Below the pieces are notes generated by a model. The model had not been told where the DNA came from. It did no database searches and worked only from the letters and a program-made list of their open reading frames with translations. A DNA stretch of 64,000 nt from JBCCIM01 sp965263205. GTDB taxonomy: Bacteria > Bacteroidota > Rhodothermia > Rhodothermales > JAHQVL01. The position numbers were made by a program, and so were the translations under genes. Positions within the stretch are counted from its first letter, which is position 1. Each line of letters starts with the position of its first letter. Below are positions 35,782 to 45,297 of the stretch, piece after piece. Location: NCBI GenBank assembly GCA_965263205.1, contig CBDHHF010000001.1, forward strand, positions 124,001 to 188,000, given 5' to 3'.

Positions 35782-37735
35782 AGGGCGTAAAGACCAGCGT
35801 TTCAGTTCGGCTAAACGTACGACCGCGTACCTGGACGAAATACAGTCCGCCGGCCAACTGTGATCGGTCTATTTCGATCAGGTGTGGGGTATTGGGCGGG
35901 AGCGTATTCGAATAAAGGGTTCGAATACGCTGGCCAATGGCATTAAACAGGGTGACTTCAATATCGTCTCCTTCTTCGACAAGCAGGTCCATGTACGCCG
36001 TATTGGTAGCTGGATTCGGATACGGCACCCCAACAAGGAGTCCGTTGTTTACCCCGGTACGTACTTCGATCGATATGCTGTGGCTTGATGAGCCATTGGG
36101 TAAGTCTTCCCGAATGCGGTAGGTATGTACACCCGGTGGGCCGGCAATCAGTGAAAGCTCAAAAGGAGATGCTGCATTGCGCAGGGTAGCACCGTCAACG
36201 CTACCGGCTTGCACAAACGTGTTGCCCACTTTTTTCTCTACGTAAAAAAGTGAAGCCGGGTCTACAGAGGTTGCAGACCAGGAAATGATCACCTGATTGC
36301 CTTCAATTCTTGCCTCAAAATTGCTGATGCGAGCAGGTAATGGTGCACAGCTTGCACTCAGGGGAAGCTGGCAAATGGGATTGCGGCCGAGATCGCGATA
36401 CTGCTCGGTTTCAGGTATACAGAGGCCAGCGGAGTTGGCCGACAAGCTGCATGCATTCAGATTTGCACCCAGCGCAGCGACTGAAAAAGGCAGGGTCCCG
36501 TCTAATTGGTTTTGCGACAAATCGAGGGTTGTTAAACTGGCAAGCTGGCCGAGCGCATCAGGGAGGCTGCCTGTCAGGTTGTTGTTTGGCAGCGTGATAG
36601 AAGCTACTTCATCATTCTCACAACCAATGCCAAACCACTCACAAGGGGAGTCGTTCACCAACCAATTGTTGTCGTTGTCCCATGCATAGCCTTTTGTGTC
36701 GAAATAGAGGGCTTCGAGTCCTCTGCAGGTCCCTTCATCTGTTGCATTGTTGCCGTCACATATACTACACGAATCGGAGAGCGAAACGCCACAAAACAGG
36801 CCGGCTTCATCTACCTCGTATACGGCTCTGTTGGGCACGCACAGGCTGGCACTATTGTCTGCCAGCGAACAGAAAGACAACTGCGATGACAATTCCGTAA
36901 TGGCAGGCACAACAAGGCCCTCCAGCGCATTGCCGGATACATCGAGCAAGTTTAGATTTGGCAGGGATCCAAGCGATTGCGGGACGCGGCCGGTAAGTTC
37001 ATTGTTTTGCAATCGCAGACTGCGGAGTTTTTGCAGATTGCCAATGTCTTCAGGGATATTACCATTGACTTTGTTTTCGGACAAATTCAAAAACTCCAGG
37101 TTGTCGAGGGTTGTCCATGTAGGTGGTATATTGCCTTTAAGGTCATTCTCGCTCAAGTCGATTTCACGCAGATTGGGCATGCGGCTCAGTGAGTCGGGTA
37201 AGAAGCCATCAAGCAAGTTGTCGTGTAAGTCGAGTACTTCCAGGTTTTCCAGCCGGCCATACGTGTTGGGAATGGCGCCACGGATAGCATTTTGACCCAA
37301 CCGAATCACGCGTAAGTTCTTGGCAAAGGAAAGGGTGGAAGGGAGGATATTCTCGAGTTTGTCAAAGCCACCCCGGCCCGATGTGTTTTCTATAATCAGC
37401 TCCTGTAATTCGGAGAGATTCCCAAGTTCTCCGGGAAGGCCGCCACTTACGTTGTTGTCGACCAACTCAATCTTGATGACATTCAGCGGCCACTCTTTCG
37501 AATTACATGTTACGCCAAACCAGGTGCAGGGCTGATTTTCTCGAAGCCACCCGGTGCGGTTAAACCAGTCTAAACCGCCGGCATTTTCAAACAAGCGCTC
37601 GAGCGCAATACATTCGTCTTCAACCAACTGCTCAATTTTCTGACACCCCTGGTATCCCGGCTCTTGCGCGTACGCTGTGGATGTGCCGAAGCACAGCCCA
37701 ATACACGCCAGGATGATAGTTATACGGAATAGCAT
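35780..37735 (-). CDS. T9SS-exported leucine-rich-repeat protein
   Basis: The 651-residue protein has a signal peptide (about 1-23, AYAQ), an N-terminal capping region with CTWFGVTC, about eight plant-type leucine-rich repeats (for example LEVLDLHDNLLDGFLPDSL), a second cap and LRR block (CEWFGIGCENDEVASITL), a fibronectin-like region and a type A sorting domain (VPYPNPATNTAYMDL ... GLYFVQVRG). LRRs bind proteins, so an adhesin or surface-recognition role is likely. The stop codon abuts a 15-bp tandem array. Confidence 0.92.
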   Translation of the reverse strand: MLFRITIILACIGLCFGTSTAYAQEPGYQGCQKIEQLVEDECIALERLFENAGGLDWFNRTGWLRENQPCTWFGVTCNSKEWPLNVIKIELVDNNVSGGLPGELGNLSELQELIIENTSGRGGFDKLENILPSTLSFAKNLRVIRLGQNAIRGAIPNTYGRLENLEVLDLHDNLLDGFLPDSLSRMPNLREIDLSENDLKGNIPPTWTTLDNLEFLNLSENKVNGNIPEDIGNLQKLRSLRLQNNELTGRVPQSLGSLPNLNLLDVSGNALEGLVVPAITELSSQLSFCSLADNSASLCVPNRAVYEVDEAGLFCGVSLSDSCSICDGNNATDEGTCRGLEALYFDTKGYAWDNDNNWLVNDSPCEWFGIGCENDEVASITLPNNNLTGSLPDALGQLASLTTLDLSQNQLDGTLPFSVAALGANLNACSLSANSAGLCIPETEQYRDLGRNPICQLPLSASCAPLPARISNFEARIEGNQVIISWSATSVDPASLFYVEKKVGNTFVQAGSVDGATLRNAASPFELSLIAGPPGVHTYRIREDLPNGSSSHSISIEVRTGVNNGLLVGVPYPNPATNTAYMDLLVEEGDDIEVTLFNAIGQRIRTLYSNTLPPNTPHLIEIDRSQLAGGLYFVQVRGRTFSRTETLVFTP

Positions 37736-38153
37736 ACAGCAGCAGGTTTGTCTGGCTGGCGCGAGAATCCGAGAAGCGCCGGCCTATCTATAAGATTTAC
37801 CCTTCGTTAACAAGATATGACTAAATCTAACCGTAAAAGATCTCCATTCAAATTAGGAATCAGGCCTCTCAAATTAGCAATCAGGCCTCGGGGCTTCCTG
37901 TTCAGCACTGGTGAGGAGGTAGTCTTAATCCTTAACACATAAATATTCTAACAGGATTTCCCTGTTTACACCAGATCTCGATAATTAAGCGGGTTAATAA
38001 GTTTTAAAACACCTAAAAATGCGTGAAGTTGGCCGCGATTGATTGTGCATTAAATGTTATATTTATTAAGTTTACGGCCTGTACCCTCCAGGTTTGTGCT
38101 CCGTATGCGTGATTAAACGTAGGGCGCCTCCTAAACTATTGGCTGAAAATACG
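37736..38153. other. Intergenic region between divergent LRR and lipoprotein genes, with a tandem repeat
   Basis: A 21-bp unit is tandemly duplicated at 37848-37868 and 37869-37889 with one mismatch. TAAGTTTA at 38067-38074 is a near match to the -7 consensus with an ATTG about 25 bp upstream, a weak promoter candidate for the plus-strand gene. I see no gene in the region. Confidence 0.5.
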
Positions 38154-38999
38154 ATGATCCTAGCGAGAAATATCGCAACCTTTCTGCTGTTGGTGGCAGT
38201 TGTGTGTCTATTTGGTGGTTGTAGCGGCGGACTGACGTCGGGCACTTTTACGCCCCGGATCATGAGTGGTACCAAAAGCTGGGAAATTGCGCTGACGCGT
38301 TTGAAGGTGCTCGATGCGCAAGAAGATCGTTCGTTGCTTGGTGTGCCGATCAGTGATGGCGATGAGCCCTATCTCATTATGTTCGGATTCCAAAGCACCT
38401 TTGGTACATCAGGTACGACAGAAATAACGGTAAACAGCTTTGAGGATGATGAGTGGGCCGGACACCTGAAGGCTGGTCAACAGCGCAACATACCTGTAGG
38501 CATGGGCTCTATGCGTTTTAACGATGTATCCAACTCGGAAGTGGTTGGCGTTGTTGTGATCGCACTGGAATCTGATCGGACCCCCTGGGCCATTATTCGG
38601 AATAGAATTGAAGAAGTAAAAGAAGCGCTGCAAAACGCAGTGGCACGCGCTGTTGAGGGGCGTAAAGAGCCAGATCTTGAAACGACTGCGTTTATCGATG
38701 AGCTTCACCAGGCCATGCAAGAGTCCGTTGGTGCACTCGCAAAGCCTTTAACCACGGGACAAGCGATAGAAAACATTGTGTTTTCAGGTGTCGATACCGA
38801 TGAAGTGGTAGGCGTAAATTCGCTAATCTTTATGCGCCGAGAACCCTCCCGGGCATTGCGCTATCCGCACTACCGCCCGCCGTATCTGACGGATGTGTTT
38901 AGTAATCGGGATTTTGTGTTTAACAGCAACGCCTTGCAGTTTTCCAATACAAACTTAGGCGCAAGGTATGAAGCTGAATTGCGCGTTCGTGAATTCTAG
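38154..38999 (+). CDS. Hypothetical lipoprotein
   Basis: The 281-residue product has a hydrophobic signal with the lipobox LFGGC (Cys about residue 23), then a soluble region with alternating beta- and alpha-type segments (QEDRSLLGVPISDGDEPYLIM near 60). I recognise no family. I choose ATG 38154; an in-frame TTG at 38094 adds 20 residues before the signal. It is divergent from the LRR gene. Confidence 0.7.
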   Translation: MILARNIATFLLLVAVVCLFGGCSGGLTSGTFTPRIMSGTKSWEIALTRLKVLDAQEDRSLLGVPISDGDEPYLIMFGFQSTFGTSGTTEITVNSFEDDEWAGHLKAGQQRNIPVGMGSMRFNDVSNSEVVGVVVIALESDRTPWAIIRNRIEEVKEALQNAVARAVEGRKEPDLETTAFIDELHQAMQESVGALAKPLTTGQAIENIVFSGVDTDEVVGVNSLIFMRREPSRALRYPHYRPPYLTDVFSNRDFVFNSNALQFSNTNLGARYEAELRVREF

Positions 39000-39023
39000 A
39001 ATTGAGGGACGCATCAAAGGGCG

Positions 39024-39275
39024 TCAGTTCATGTAAATCGGGCCTGTGAACTTGGTTACCACGTAGAGTCTGAGTTCTTCCCGTTCGCCCTGCACACAAT
39101 TCTCAACTTGCTCTACATCTGCACTCCAGTACACCCTGTCACAATCAGGTGCACATTCTAGAAACTCCATGTAGTCCATCACCACTTTTTCTTCGCACAC
39201 GAGTCCTACTACATGCAGGTTACCAACTTGATCTTTTACCCAAATGCTCCAAACCCCAGTTTTTTGACTTTCCAT
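39024..39275 (-). CDS. Small hypothetical protein
   Basis: The 83-residue protein begins MESQKTGVWSIWVKD and contains several cysteines (VCEEK, ECAPDC, NCVQG). It has no recognised domain. An alternative upstream ATG at 39323 adds 16 residues. It lies 25 bp from the convergent lipoprotein gene. Confidence 0.5.
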   Translation of the reverse strand: MESQKTGVWSIWVKDQVGNLHVVGLVCEEKVVMDYMEFLECAPDCDRVYWSADVEQVENCVQGEREELRLYVVTKFTGPIYMN

Positions 39276-39432
39276 AGAGTATCTGTTTTGCTTGAAGGGG
39301 AGCAGCCAACCGAAGTGAATCACACACAGGTGATGATTTCATTGTAGTAAAAAAATGTTTGGGTAACAATAGGGTAATGTAACTTATGCGCTGTTTTTGG
39401 CGCACGTCGTATTGTGGTTGTAGAAATGTAAG

Positions 39433-40116
39433 CTAAGCCGTTTCCAGGGCAAGTTCATCAACGTCTTGTTCTTCGTTCTCATCCGCCCCTTTTGATTCGT
39501 CTTGATGTTCTGATACTGTGGTTTGCTGGCTTTCCAGTTGCGCTGTTTCGTCTGTTACTTCTTCATCCACTTCTTCATCTGCTACGTCTAAAGCAGCCTG
39601 CGCCAGCGTCTCTGATTCTTTTGGTGCGGAATCGTTAGGAGAATCCGTTCGAAGTTCGTCCGATGGTTCAACCGATGTATCGGTCGTAGTGTCTGCATCC
39701 TCTTTTTCAGCCTTGGCTACAATTTCGCCGTGTACTACCTCAAGATCGCCAGGTTTGGATTGGGCCATGGCTTTGAGCGCTGCGACATACGATTGCAGTA
39801 GAACGTGCGTTGGCGAATGGGTCGAGAGGTAGGTGTTCAAGCGAAGTGCCTGGGGCTTATCTTCTGCTTGTTGAATGGCAATGCGGCCTTTATAATAAAC
39901 ACCTTTTTCTATCGCAATACGCCCAACTACCCAATGCCAGCCCTGTGCTTCAATTGCTTCCTGGACTGCACATTGGATTTCAGCATTAACCAAGCGGTCT
40001 GAAATTTCTACTTCCTGAGTGAGTGTCCAGCCGCGAATGGCAAACATGCCACCGATGTAGCTACACCGATCAGGTTCAATCTCAGACCATTCTTTTAGCA
40101 AGGGGACAATTGGCAT
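39433..40116 (-). CDS. Hypothetical protein with acidic low-complexity tail
   Basis: The 227-residue protein has a compact N-terminal part (about 1-125; WSEIEPDRCSYIGGMFAIRGW near the start) and a C-terminal tail (about 130-227) rich in Glu, Asp, Thr and Ser, likely disordered. I do not recognise the family. It is probably cytosolic, because no signal or membrane segment is visible. Confidence 0.6.
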   Translation of the reverse strand: MPIVPLLKEWSEIEPDRCSYIGGMFAIRGWTLTQEVEISDRLVNAEIQCAVQEAIEAQGWHWVVGRIAIEKGVYYKGRIAIQQAEDKPQALRLNTYLSTHSPTHVLLQSYVAALKAMAQSKPGDLEVVHGEIVAKAEKEDADTTTDTSVEPSDELRTDSPNDSAPKESETLAQAALDVADEEVDEEVTDETAQLESQQTTVSEHQDESKGADENEEQDVDELALETA

Positions 40117-40213
40117 ACAAACCAGATGATTGTGGGGAAATCTGGTGAGTGGAGCTTAGGGTATCGCCAAAGAAAGCTGAAACTTAAACCGTGCTTGTCT
40201 GTGAGCTGGTGGA

Positions 40214-40600
40214 TTACGTACGTAAAGGCTGCTGCAACGCAAGAAGATAGGCGCTTAGCATGGCAATGCTGGGATTCAGCGAAGACTGGCCGGCAATGCT
40301 TTGTTCATCGGGTAGCCCAACATATGCCGTAAATGTTTCTGCATCGCGATCAAATGAAAGGGTAATGGTCCAGCCCTTCCGATGGTCCACTCGTTCCTTA
40401 ATCAGGTCCTCAATAACAGCTGTGCCATGAAAGGATACGACGTCGCACGCAAGCTGGGAGCCATTGCTGAATGTGAATTGCCAGTTGTCACCTTTAAGGT
40501 GTTTACAACAGATGGACTCCAGGACCGACCAGCTGGTAAGGTATGGATGAATGTCCATCCCTTCAGGTCCGTCTGGAAATGTTTGATTATCTTCCTTCAT
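40214..40600 (-). CDS. Hypothetical protein
   Basis: The 128-residue protein from ATG 40600 (MKEDNQTFPDGPEGM) has no signal peptide or recognised motif. The longer frame to 40663 adds a His/Cys-rich stretch that is unlikely to be translated. It is about 100 bp upstream of the preceding hypothetical gene on the same strand. Confidence 0.5.
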   Translation of the reverse strand: MKEDNQTFPDGPEGMDIHPYLTSWSVLESICCKHLKGDNWQFTFSNGSQLACDVVSFHGTAVIEDLIKERVDHRKGWTITLSFDRDAETFTAYVGLPDEQSIAGQSSLNPSIAMLSAYLLALQQPLRT

Positions 40601-40697
40601 CACTGCGAAAATGCACAAATTACAGATGTGATAGTGTTGATTTGCATACAGGTGCACATGCAATATAACGTGTACGTTAGTAACTGAGGTAGTTTTA

Positions 40698-41132
40698 ATG
40701 TTAGGATTTGCAGATTCTGTTTCTTTTTCGATGAAGCCGAACGTGCAGGATTATGGTGCCGGCGTCTATCATATAAAAGGGTTGCTTACATACAGCAAGC
40801 AGCAAGTGGGGGTCGAATACAAATTAAACGGTCACGGCGTTGTGCCCGTTGTGGTGGGAAGTGATGCTGAGCCTGTGAAGCCCCCGGAAATCATCAGGCA
40901 TGTCTTTGAGCTTGAAGACTTACGTGAACTGTCCATGAAGGCCAATATCTTTGCGTGCAAAATAATCGCGATAGCCAATAGTCTTTCCGTATTTGAAAAC
41001 GTCCATGGTGCCCGTGACGAGAAGTTGATTTTGCAGATTAATCGTAGTGAACGTAAAAGTGCAGCGTCACTGGTCTCGGTTGTTCAGGCGGATCTTTCCG
41101 AGATGAAACTTGGCCGGCTATCGGGAGACTAA
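40698..41132 (+). CDS. Hypothetical protein in operon with an AlkA-like glycosylase
   Basis: The 144-residue protein has no recognised domain; it has mixed alpha/beta character (GVEYKLNGHGVVPVVVGSD near 37-55). The next gene begins 4 bp after its stop, so they form one transcript. This suggests, but does not show, a link to DNA repair. Confidence 0.6.
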   Translation: MLGFADSVSFSMKPNVQDYGAGVYHIKGLLTYSKQQVGVEYKLNGHGVVPVVVGSDAEPVKPPEIIRHVFELEDLRELSMKANIFACKIIAIANSLSVFENVHGARDEKLILQINRSERKSAASLVSVVQADLSEMKLGRLSGD

Positions 41133-41135
41133 ACG

Positions 41136-41780
41136 ATGCAACAACAAGATGCGGCGCGTTCTTTTGAAGCCGGCATACGTGGGCTTGTGCAGGTAGATGC
41201 TGATCTGGGCCGGCTTGTTGAAGCCGACGGGAATCCACCCATGTGGCGACGTACCCCGGGATTCCCGACACTCGTGCATATTATATTGGAGCAGCAGGTT
41301 TCTCTTGCCTCAGCGCAGGCTGCCTTCGATCGACTAAACAACGCGCTTCCAGCGTTGACACCCGCGAATTTTCTGCGTTTATCTGATGAGCAGTTGAAGC
41401 GCATTGGCTTTAGCCGGCAGAAAACGCGCTATGTACGCGGCTTGTCAGAATCGCTCCAACGTGGTACATTGTCTTTGGAATCCCTTTCATCACAGGAAGA
41501 TGACGTAGTTCGCACAACACTTACGCAATTAAAAGGGATAGGACGCTGGACGGCAGACATCTATCTGCTCATGGCTCTTGGGCGGCTCGACATTTGGCCG
41601 GGGGGAGACCTTGCGCTTATCAAAGCCTTACGGCATGTCAAACAATTATCGCCGTCCGTTAAAGCGGATGCATTGGCTGATATCGCGAAGCAGTGGCGTC
41701 CCTGGCGTTCTGTCGCTGCTTGCATTTTGTGGAATCACTATCTGATTCACATGAATCGACGTTCTGTTACGAATACTTAA
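41136..41780 (+). CDS. DNA-3-methyladenine glycosylase, AlkA-like (HhH-GPD)
   Basis: The 214-residue enzyme has the helix-hairpin-helix LKGIGRWTADIYL (about 132-144) and the catalytic Asp158 in WPGGD, the layout of the AlkA/MAG2 branch. These enzymes remove alkylated bases in base-excision repair. It lacks the N-terminal AlkA_N domain of E. coli AlkA, as many bacterial relatives do. It follows a hypothetical gene by 4 bp. Confidence 0.92.
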   Translation: MQQQDAARSFEAGIRGLVQVDADLGRLVEADGNPPMWRRTPGFPTLVHIILEQQVSLASAQAAFDRLNNALPALTPANFLRLSDEQLKRIGFSRQKTRYVRGLSESLQRGTLSLESLSSQEDDVVRTTLTQLKGIGRWTADIYLLMALGRLDIWPGGDLALIKALRHVKQLSPSVKADALADIAKQWRPWRSVAACILWNHYLIHMNRRSVTNT

Positions 41781-41810
41781 CGCAACATTCTAACCATTCA
41801 CTCCTTGGAC

Positions 41811-42887
41811 ATGAACAACAGGATCAACATAAAATTTACGGGCCTTTTGCTTGTTTGCATGCTGGCTTTTTCCGGCATTGCCAACGCACAAACCGTGCAT
41901 TACAAAACGGAAACCCGCGTCAAAATGCACATGCTTGGTGCCATGAGCAACATGATCGGCAACAAGCCGCAAGTAAGCGAAGTGTATGTGAGCGATCAGC
42001 ATATGCTCACGGTCGATAGCAAGCGGAGTTCTACGCTGCTCGATGCGAGCACGGGCACTTTTGCGACGATGGACCACAAGAAGAAGACATATTTTGAAAT
42101 GAGCTTTGATGATGTGGCTAGCATGTTTGATACCGCTTCACAAGACGCTCAGCAGCAAATGGGTGACGCAGGCTACGATCCTGCCGACATGCAGTTTAGT
42201 GTCAAAGTAGAAGACATGGGCAACGGCGGGGAAGTGGCAGGCCATCGCACAGAAAAAAAACTGATGCTCATGGAGTTGACCTACACGGCTGAAACGACTG
42301 ATGACGCCGGCAATGCCCAGGAGGCTTCGGGGAAATTCTACACGATCACCGAGATGTGGATCAGCAAAGATGTGCCGGGCTACGAGATTGTGGAAGCCTT
42401 TGGCAAAAACTATGCAGAAACTGTAGGAAGCGCGTTTAATAGTAACGCCGGCAATCGTATGGCAGGCATGCAGCAGATGTTTATGGCTGATGGCCGCATG
42501 GGGCCAGCCATGGAGCAACTGGCTGAGGAAATGGAGAAACTTGAGGGTGCACCATTAAAAACAGTGATGTACGTGGTGCTTGGTCCTGAAGGCCAGGAAT
42601 TAGACATTGATGCCGTGCTGAACAAGAAAGAGGAGAAAAAGAAAAAACGTCGCGGCGGACTCGGCCGGCTTGCCAAAAACGCGCTCAAAAACCAGGGCGT
42701 AAACCTTGGTGGCGATGATGAACCTGCAGCGCAAGGCGAAGCCATTACCGAACAAACTATTCTGACCGAAACAGAAACGGTTTACTTGATGATCGATAAA
42801 GTGGGTGATGACCCCAACCGGTTTGTGATTCCCTCGAACTACAAGCAGGTTGATGCCCCGTCGTACTTTGATGACGGTGGTGAATAG
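41811..42887 (+). CDS. Exported hypothetical protein (possibly DUF4412-like)
   Basis: The 358-residue product has a signal peptide (GLLLVCMLAFSGIANAQ) and a periplasmic beta-rich domain of about 200 residues (EVYVSDQHMLTVDSKRSSTLLD ... DHKKKTYFEMSFDD) resembling DUF4412-type proteins, then a Lys/Arg-rich linker (NKKEEKKKKRRGG). I start at ATG 41811. A terminator follows. Confidence 0.65.
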   Translation: MNNRINIKFTGLLLVCMLAFSGIANAQTVHYKTETRVKMHMLGAMSNMIGNKPQVSEVYVSDQHMLTVDSKRSSTLLDASTGTFATMDHKKKTYFEMSFDDVASMFDTASQDAQQQMGDAGYDPADMQFSVKVEDMGNGGEVAGHRTEKKLMLMELTYTAETTDDAGNAQEASGKFYTITEMWISKDVPGYEIVEAFGKNYAETVGSAFNSNAGNRMAGMQQMFMADGRMGPAMEQLAEEMEKLEGAPLKTVMYVVLGPEGQELDIDAVLNKKEEKKKKRRGGLGRLAKNALKNQGVNLGGDDEPAAQGEAITEQTILTETETVYLMIDKVGDDPNRFVIPSNYKQVDAPSYFDDGGE

Positions 42888-42950
42888 GGGGAGCAGGAGT
42901 CGATCCAGTAATGTTATCCAATCGTTGGTTTAAGAACAGCGGTGAAAGTA

Positions 42951-42986
42951 AAAAGCCGGCACCTGTAAATAGGTGTCGGCTTTTTT
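42951..42986 (+). terminator. Rho-independent terminator
   Basis: AGCCGGCACCT (42954-42964) pairs with AGGTGTCGGCT (42971-42981) with one G-T pair, followed by six T residues. It ends the preceding exported protein gene. Confidence 0.9.
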
Positions 42987-43009
42987 ATCACGGAGGTACA
43001 TTCGATGTA

Positions 43010-43846
43010 TTAACTAAACGTATCGCACTGATTGATATCTCCCGTCTCAAGGCCCTTTCTGAACCAGCGTGCACGCTGCTCTGATGAGCCATGGGTAAAT
43101 GCTTCGGGTTGCACGCGGCGGCCGGCCATTCGCTGCATCCGATCGTCACCAACGGAGGCAGCTGCGTTAAGGCCTTCTTCTACATCGCCTTGCTCAAGGA
43201 TTTGGCGCTGCTGATGGGCATGATGTGCCCAAACACCAGCATAACAATCAGCTTGCAACTCCATCGCAACCGAAAGCTGATTAGCCTGCGTCTGGCTTAC
43301 TTGCCGTTGCATTTGACGCACCTGTTGAGACGTACCAACAATGGTTTGAATATGGTGACCTACTTCGTGTGCAATTACGTAAGCAACCGCAAAATCGCCA
43401 TGGGCACCAAAGCGCTGTAGCTCTCTGAGGAAGCTAAGGTCGAGGTAAATTTTCTGATCTCCAGGACAATAGAATGGTCCGGTTGCGGCTGTGTTGTAGC
43501 CACAAGCAGAGTTTACAGCATCAGAAAACAGCACCAGTTTCGGATTGATGTAGCGTGAACCTGCGGCAGCAAAAAGGCCTTTCCAGGTATCTTCGGTGTC
43601 TGCGAGTACGACAGATACAAAGTCAGCAGCTTCATCCTGAGCGGCGTTTGCCTGCGTGGGTACAGACTGCGTTTGTTGTTGGCTCATTTGATCGAGGATA
43701 CCCGTAGGATCCTGACCGAGGAGCAGGGTGAGTAGTAAAGCGATAATGGCAGTGCCGCCACCAATTTTGACACCCCGCCCCATGGCGGGACGGCTCCCGC
43801 GGCGGTCTTCGACATTGCTGCTGCGTCGGCCTGATTTCCAGCGCAT
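43010..43846 (-). CDS. ypfJ: YpfJ/KPN_02809-type neutral zinc metallopeptidase
   Basis: The 278-residue protein has an N-terminal basic region, one membrane helix (about 29-44), and a zinc-peptidase domain with H160-E-V-G-H164. The domain layout (FSDAVNSACGYNTAATGPFYCPGD before the motif) is the one of the YpfJ family. The role is unknown. Its stop lies about 25 bp from the terminator of the opposite gene. Confidence 0.93.
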   Translation of the reverse strand: MRWKSGRRSSNVEDRRGSRPAMGRGVKIGGGTAIIALLLTLLLGQDPTGILDQMSQQQTQSVPTQANAAQDEAADFVSVVLADTEDTWKGLFAAAGSRYINPKLVLFSDAVNSACGYNTAATGPFYCPGDQKIYLDLSFLRELQRFGAHGDFAVAYVIAHEVGHHIQTIVGTSQQVRQMQRQVSQTQANQLSVAMELQADCYAGVWAHHAHQQRQILEQGDVEEGLNAAASVGDDRMQRMAGRRVQPEAFTHGSSEQRARWFRKGLETGDINQCDTFS

Positions 43847-44022
43847 TGAGATTAACCTCTATACAAGTATGACTAGGATTTCCTTTTCGGTGGGTCAGTA
43901 GCCAGGCCAGATGTGGGTAGGTGTGCCTGGTAGTGCAGACGTTCTGGCGCAGGTCTATGCTGTAATATCAGGAATCAGCGCGGCAAATTCTACAATTATG
44001 CCGCTAACACACAGCAAATTAA

Positions 44023-44733
44023 TTATAGAAAGGATGCGAGCATCGTAGCCTGCCAGCTTTTGGGCTGGTGAATGGTGGCATGTCGCGGGAGGTCGGGCGT
44101 TTCATGTTCGACCTGGATGGTTACCTGACCACTATCTGATTGCCAGGAGCAAGCGCGGCCGGCAGCGTCGAAAACAGTAATGCGATCCTCGACGGCTTTA
44201 TCAGTCGTTAAGATCTGGTATGCTTCCCGTGGGGCGTACGATGTGCTTACATACCAAATATGTTCGCTAATCGGAATGGCTTCACCCAGGGCATTGATAT
44301 CATAAACGAGATCCTTGTTTGCGCCGTTGTCGTGGCATACAAACAGATTGGACTTGTTGTGCCAATGCTCGACGAGCACCTGGGATATATCGCGGCTGAG
44401 GTACCATTTTGCTTGCTGTTGGCTAGGATCGAGGATGAGGAGGCCAACATCGCTGGGAATGCCTGGGTCAATAATGCTTTTGTTGACCCGCTTGAATACC
44501 TCGTCAATAGACAATGTGGTGGTGAGGTAGAGCAAGCCATCATTAAAATGTGCTACTTCTCCGAGTTTTGAAATCTCGTGGGTGACCTGGCGGTAGCCAA
44601 GATCACCGGCACGCATACCCAGCACAATAAAGTAGGTCCCAACGTCCGTCTTCACGCGGTGTTGATCTGCCATTTCCTGTTTCAACTGTTCAGCCGGCAG
44701 AACAATACGACGAGGTAAGACGGTTTCCTTCAT
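44023..44733 (-). CDS. Hypothetical protein
   Basis: The 236-residue soluble protein begins MKETVLPRRIVLPAEQLKQEM. It has no signal peptide and no recognised domain. Mixed alpha/beta segments and several Trp/Cys residues are visible. Nothing in its context helps. Confidence 0.6.
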   Translation of the reverse strand: MKETVLPRRIVLPAEQLKQEMADQHRVKTDVGTYFIVLGMRAGDLGYRQVTHEISKLGEVAHFNDGLLYLTTTLSIDEVFKRVNKSIIDPGIPSDVGLLILDPSQQQAKWYLSRDISQVLVEHWHNKSNLFVCHDNGANKDLVYDINALGEAIPISEHIWYVSTSYAPREAYQILTTDKAVEDRITVFDAAGRACSWQSDSGQVTIQVEHETPDLPRHATIHQPKSWQATMLASFL

Positions 44734-45297
44734 TGGTTTTCCTGTCTGGGGTTTAACAACGCGGACCGTGCAGGTAAGGGGAGTAGATCAGCAAGGATCC
44801 CTTCTACGTTTTTGAAGGTGTTCACCTGTACCGTGCAATGGTTTAACGAACGCCAAGCAGACAGTATTCGTACGACCTGTGAAAGAGTTGGAACGATTCG
44901 ATCTGCTCATATGGTGTACATAATATAATGTGTGATATATGTGCGGTCAAGACATGCATACATATTTTTTGTTTTTTGGATTGCCCGGGATGCCAAAGGA
45001 GAATTTTTCTGAGCGAGGATTTTACCAAAAAACGGCCCTTATGATGGTGTTTGGGCCGGCGCACTAGAAACGGCGCATGCGAACATTTTTTTATTGGCGA
45101 GAAGCGCTATGCGTGAGCCAAGGGGCGAAGTATCTTGGAAACGATTATGACAAACGCGCACAGCGCAAGACAATACTGAATTCTTTTATCGGGGGGCAAA
45201 GGAGTCAGTAACGTTTTGAGCAGTGCGCGTTTAGTCATTTAACGCGTTTTGTAAGGGCGCCTCTTTCTTGCGTCATCACAATGAGAGGCAGCTTCAG
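44734..45297. other. Long intergenic region
   Basis: The 564 bases have no supported gene: a 73-codon minus-strand frame at 44843-45064 has no family features. A weak 6-bp hairpin (GCCTCT/AGAGGC) lies near 45262-45292. I see nothing else. Confidence 0.4.

Noticed and set aside
44843..45064. 73-codon minus-strand frame in a long intergenic region
   Set aside because: Odd composition, no motif and no convincing ribosome site.
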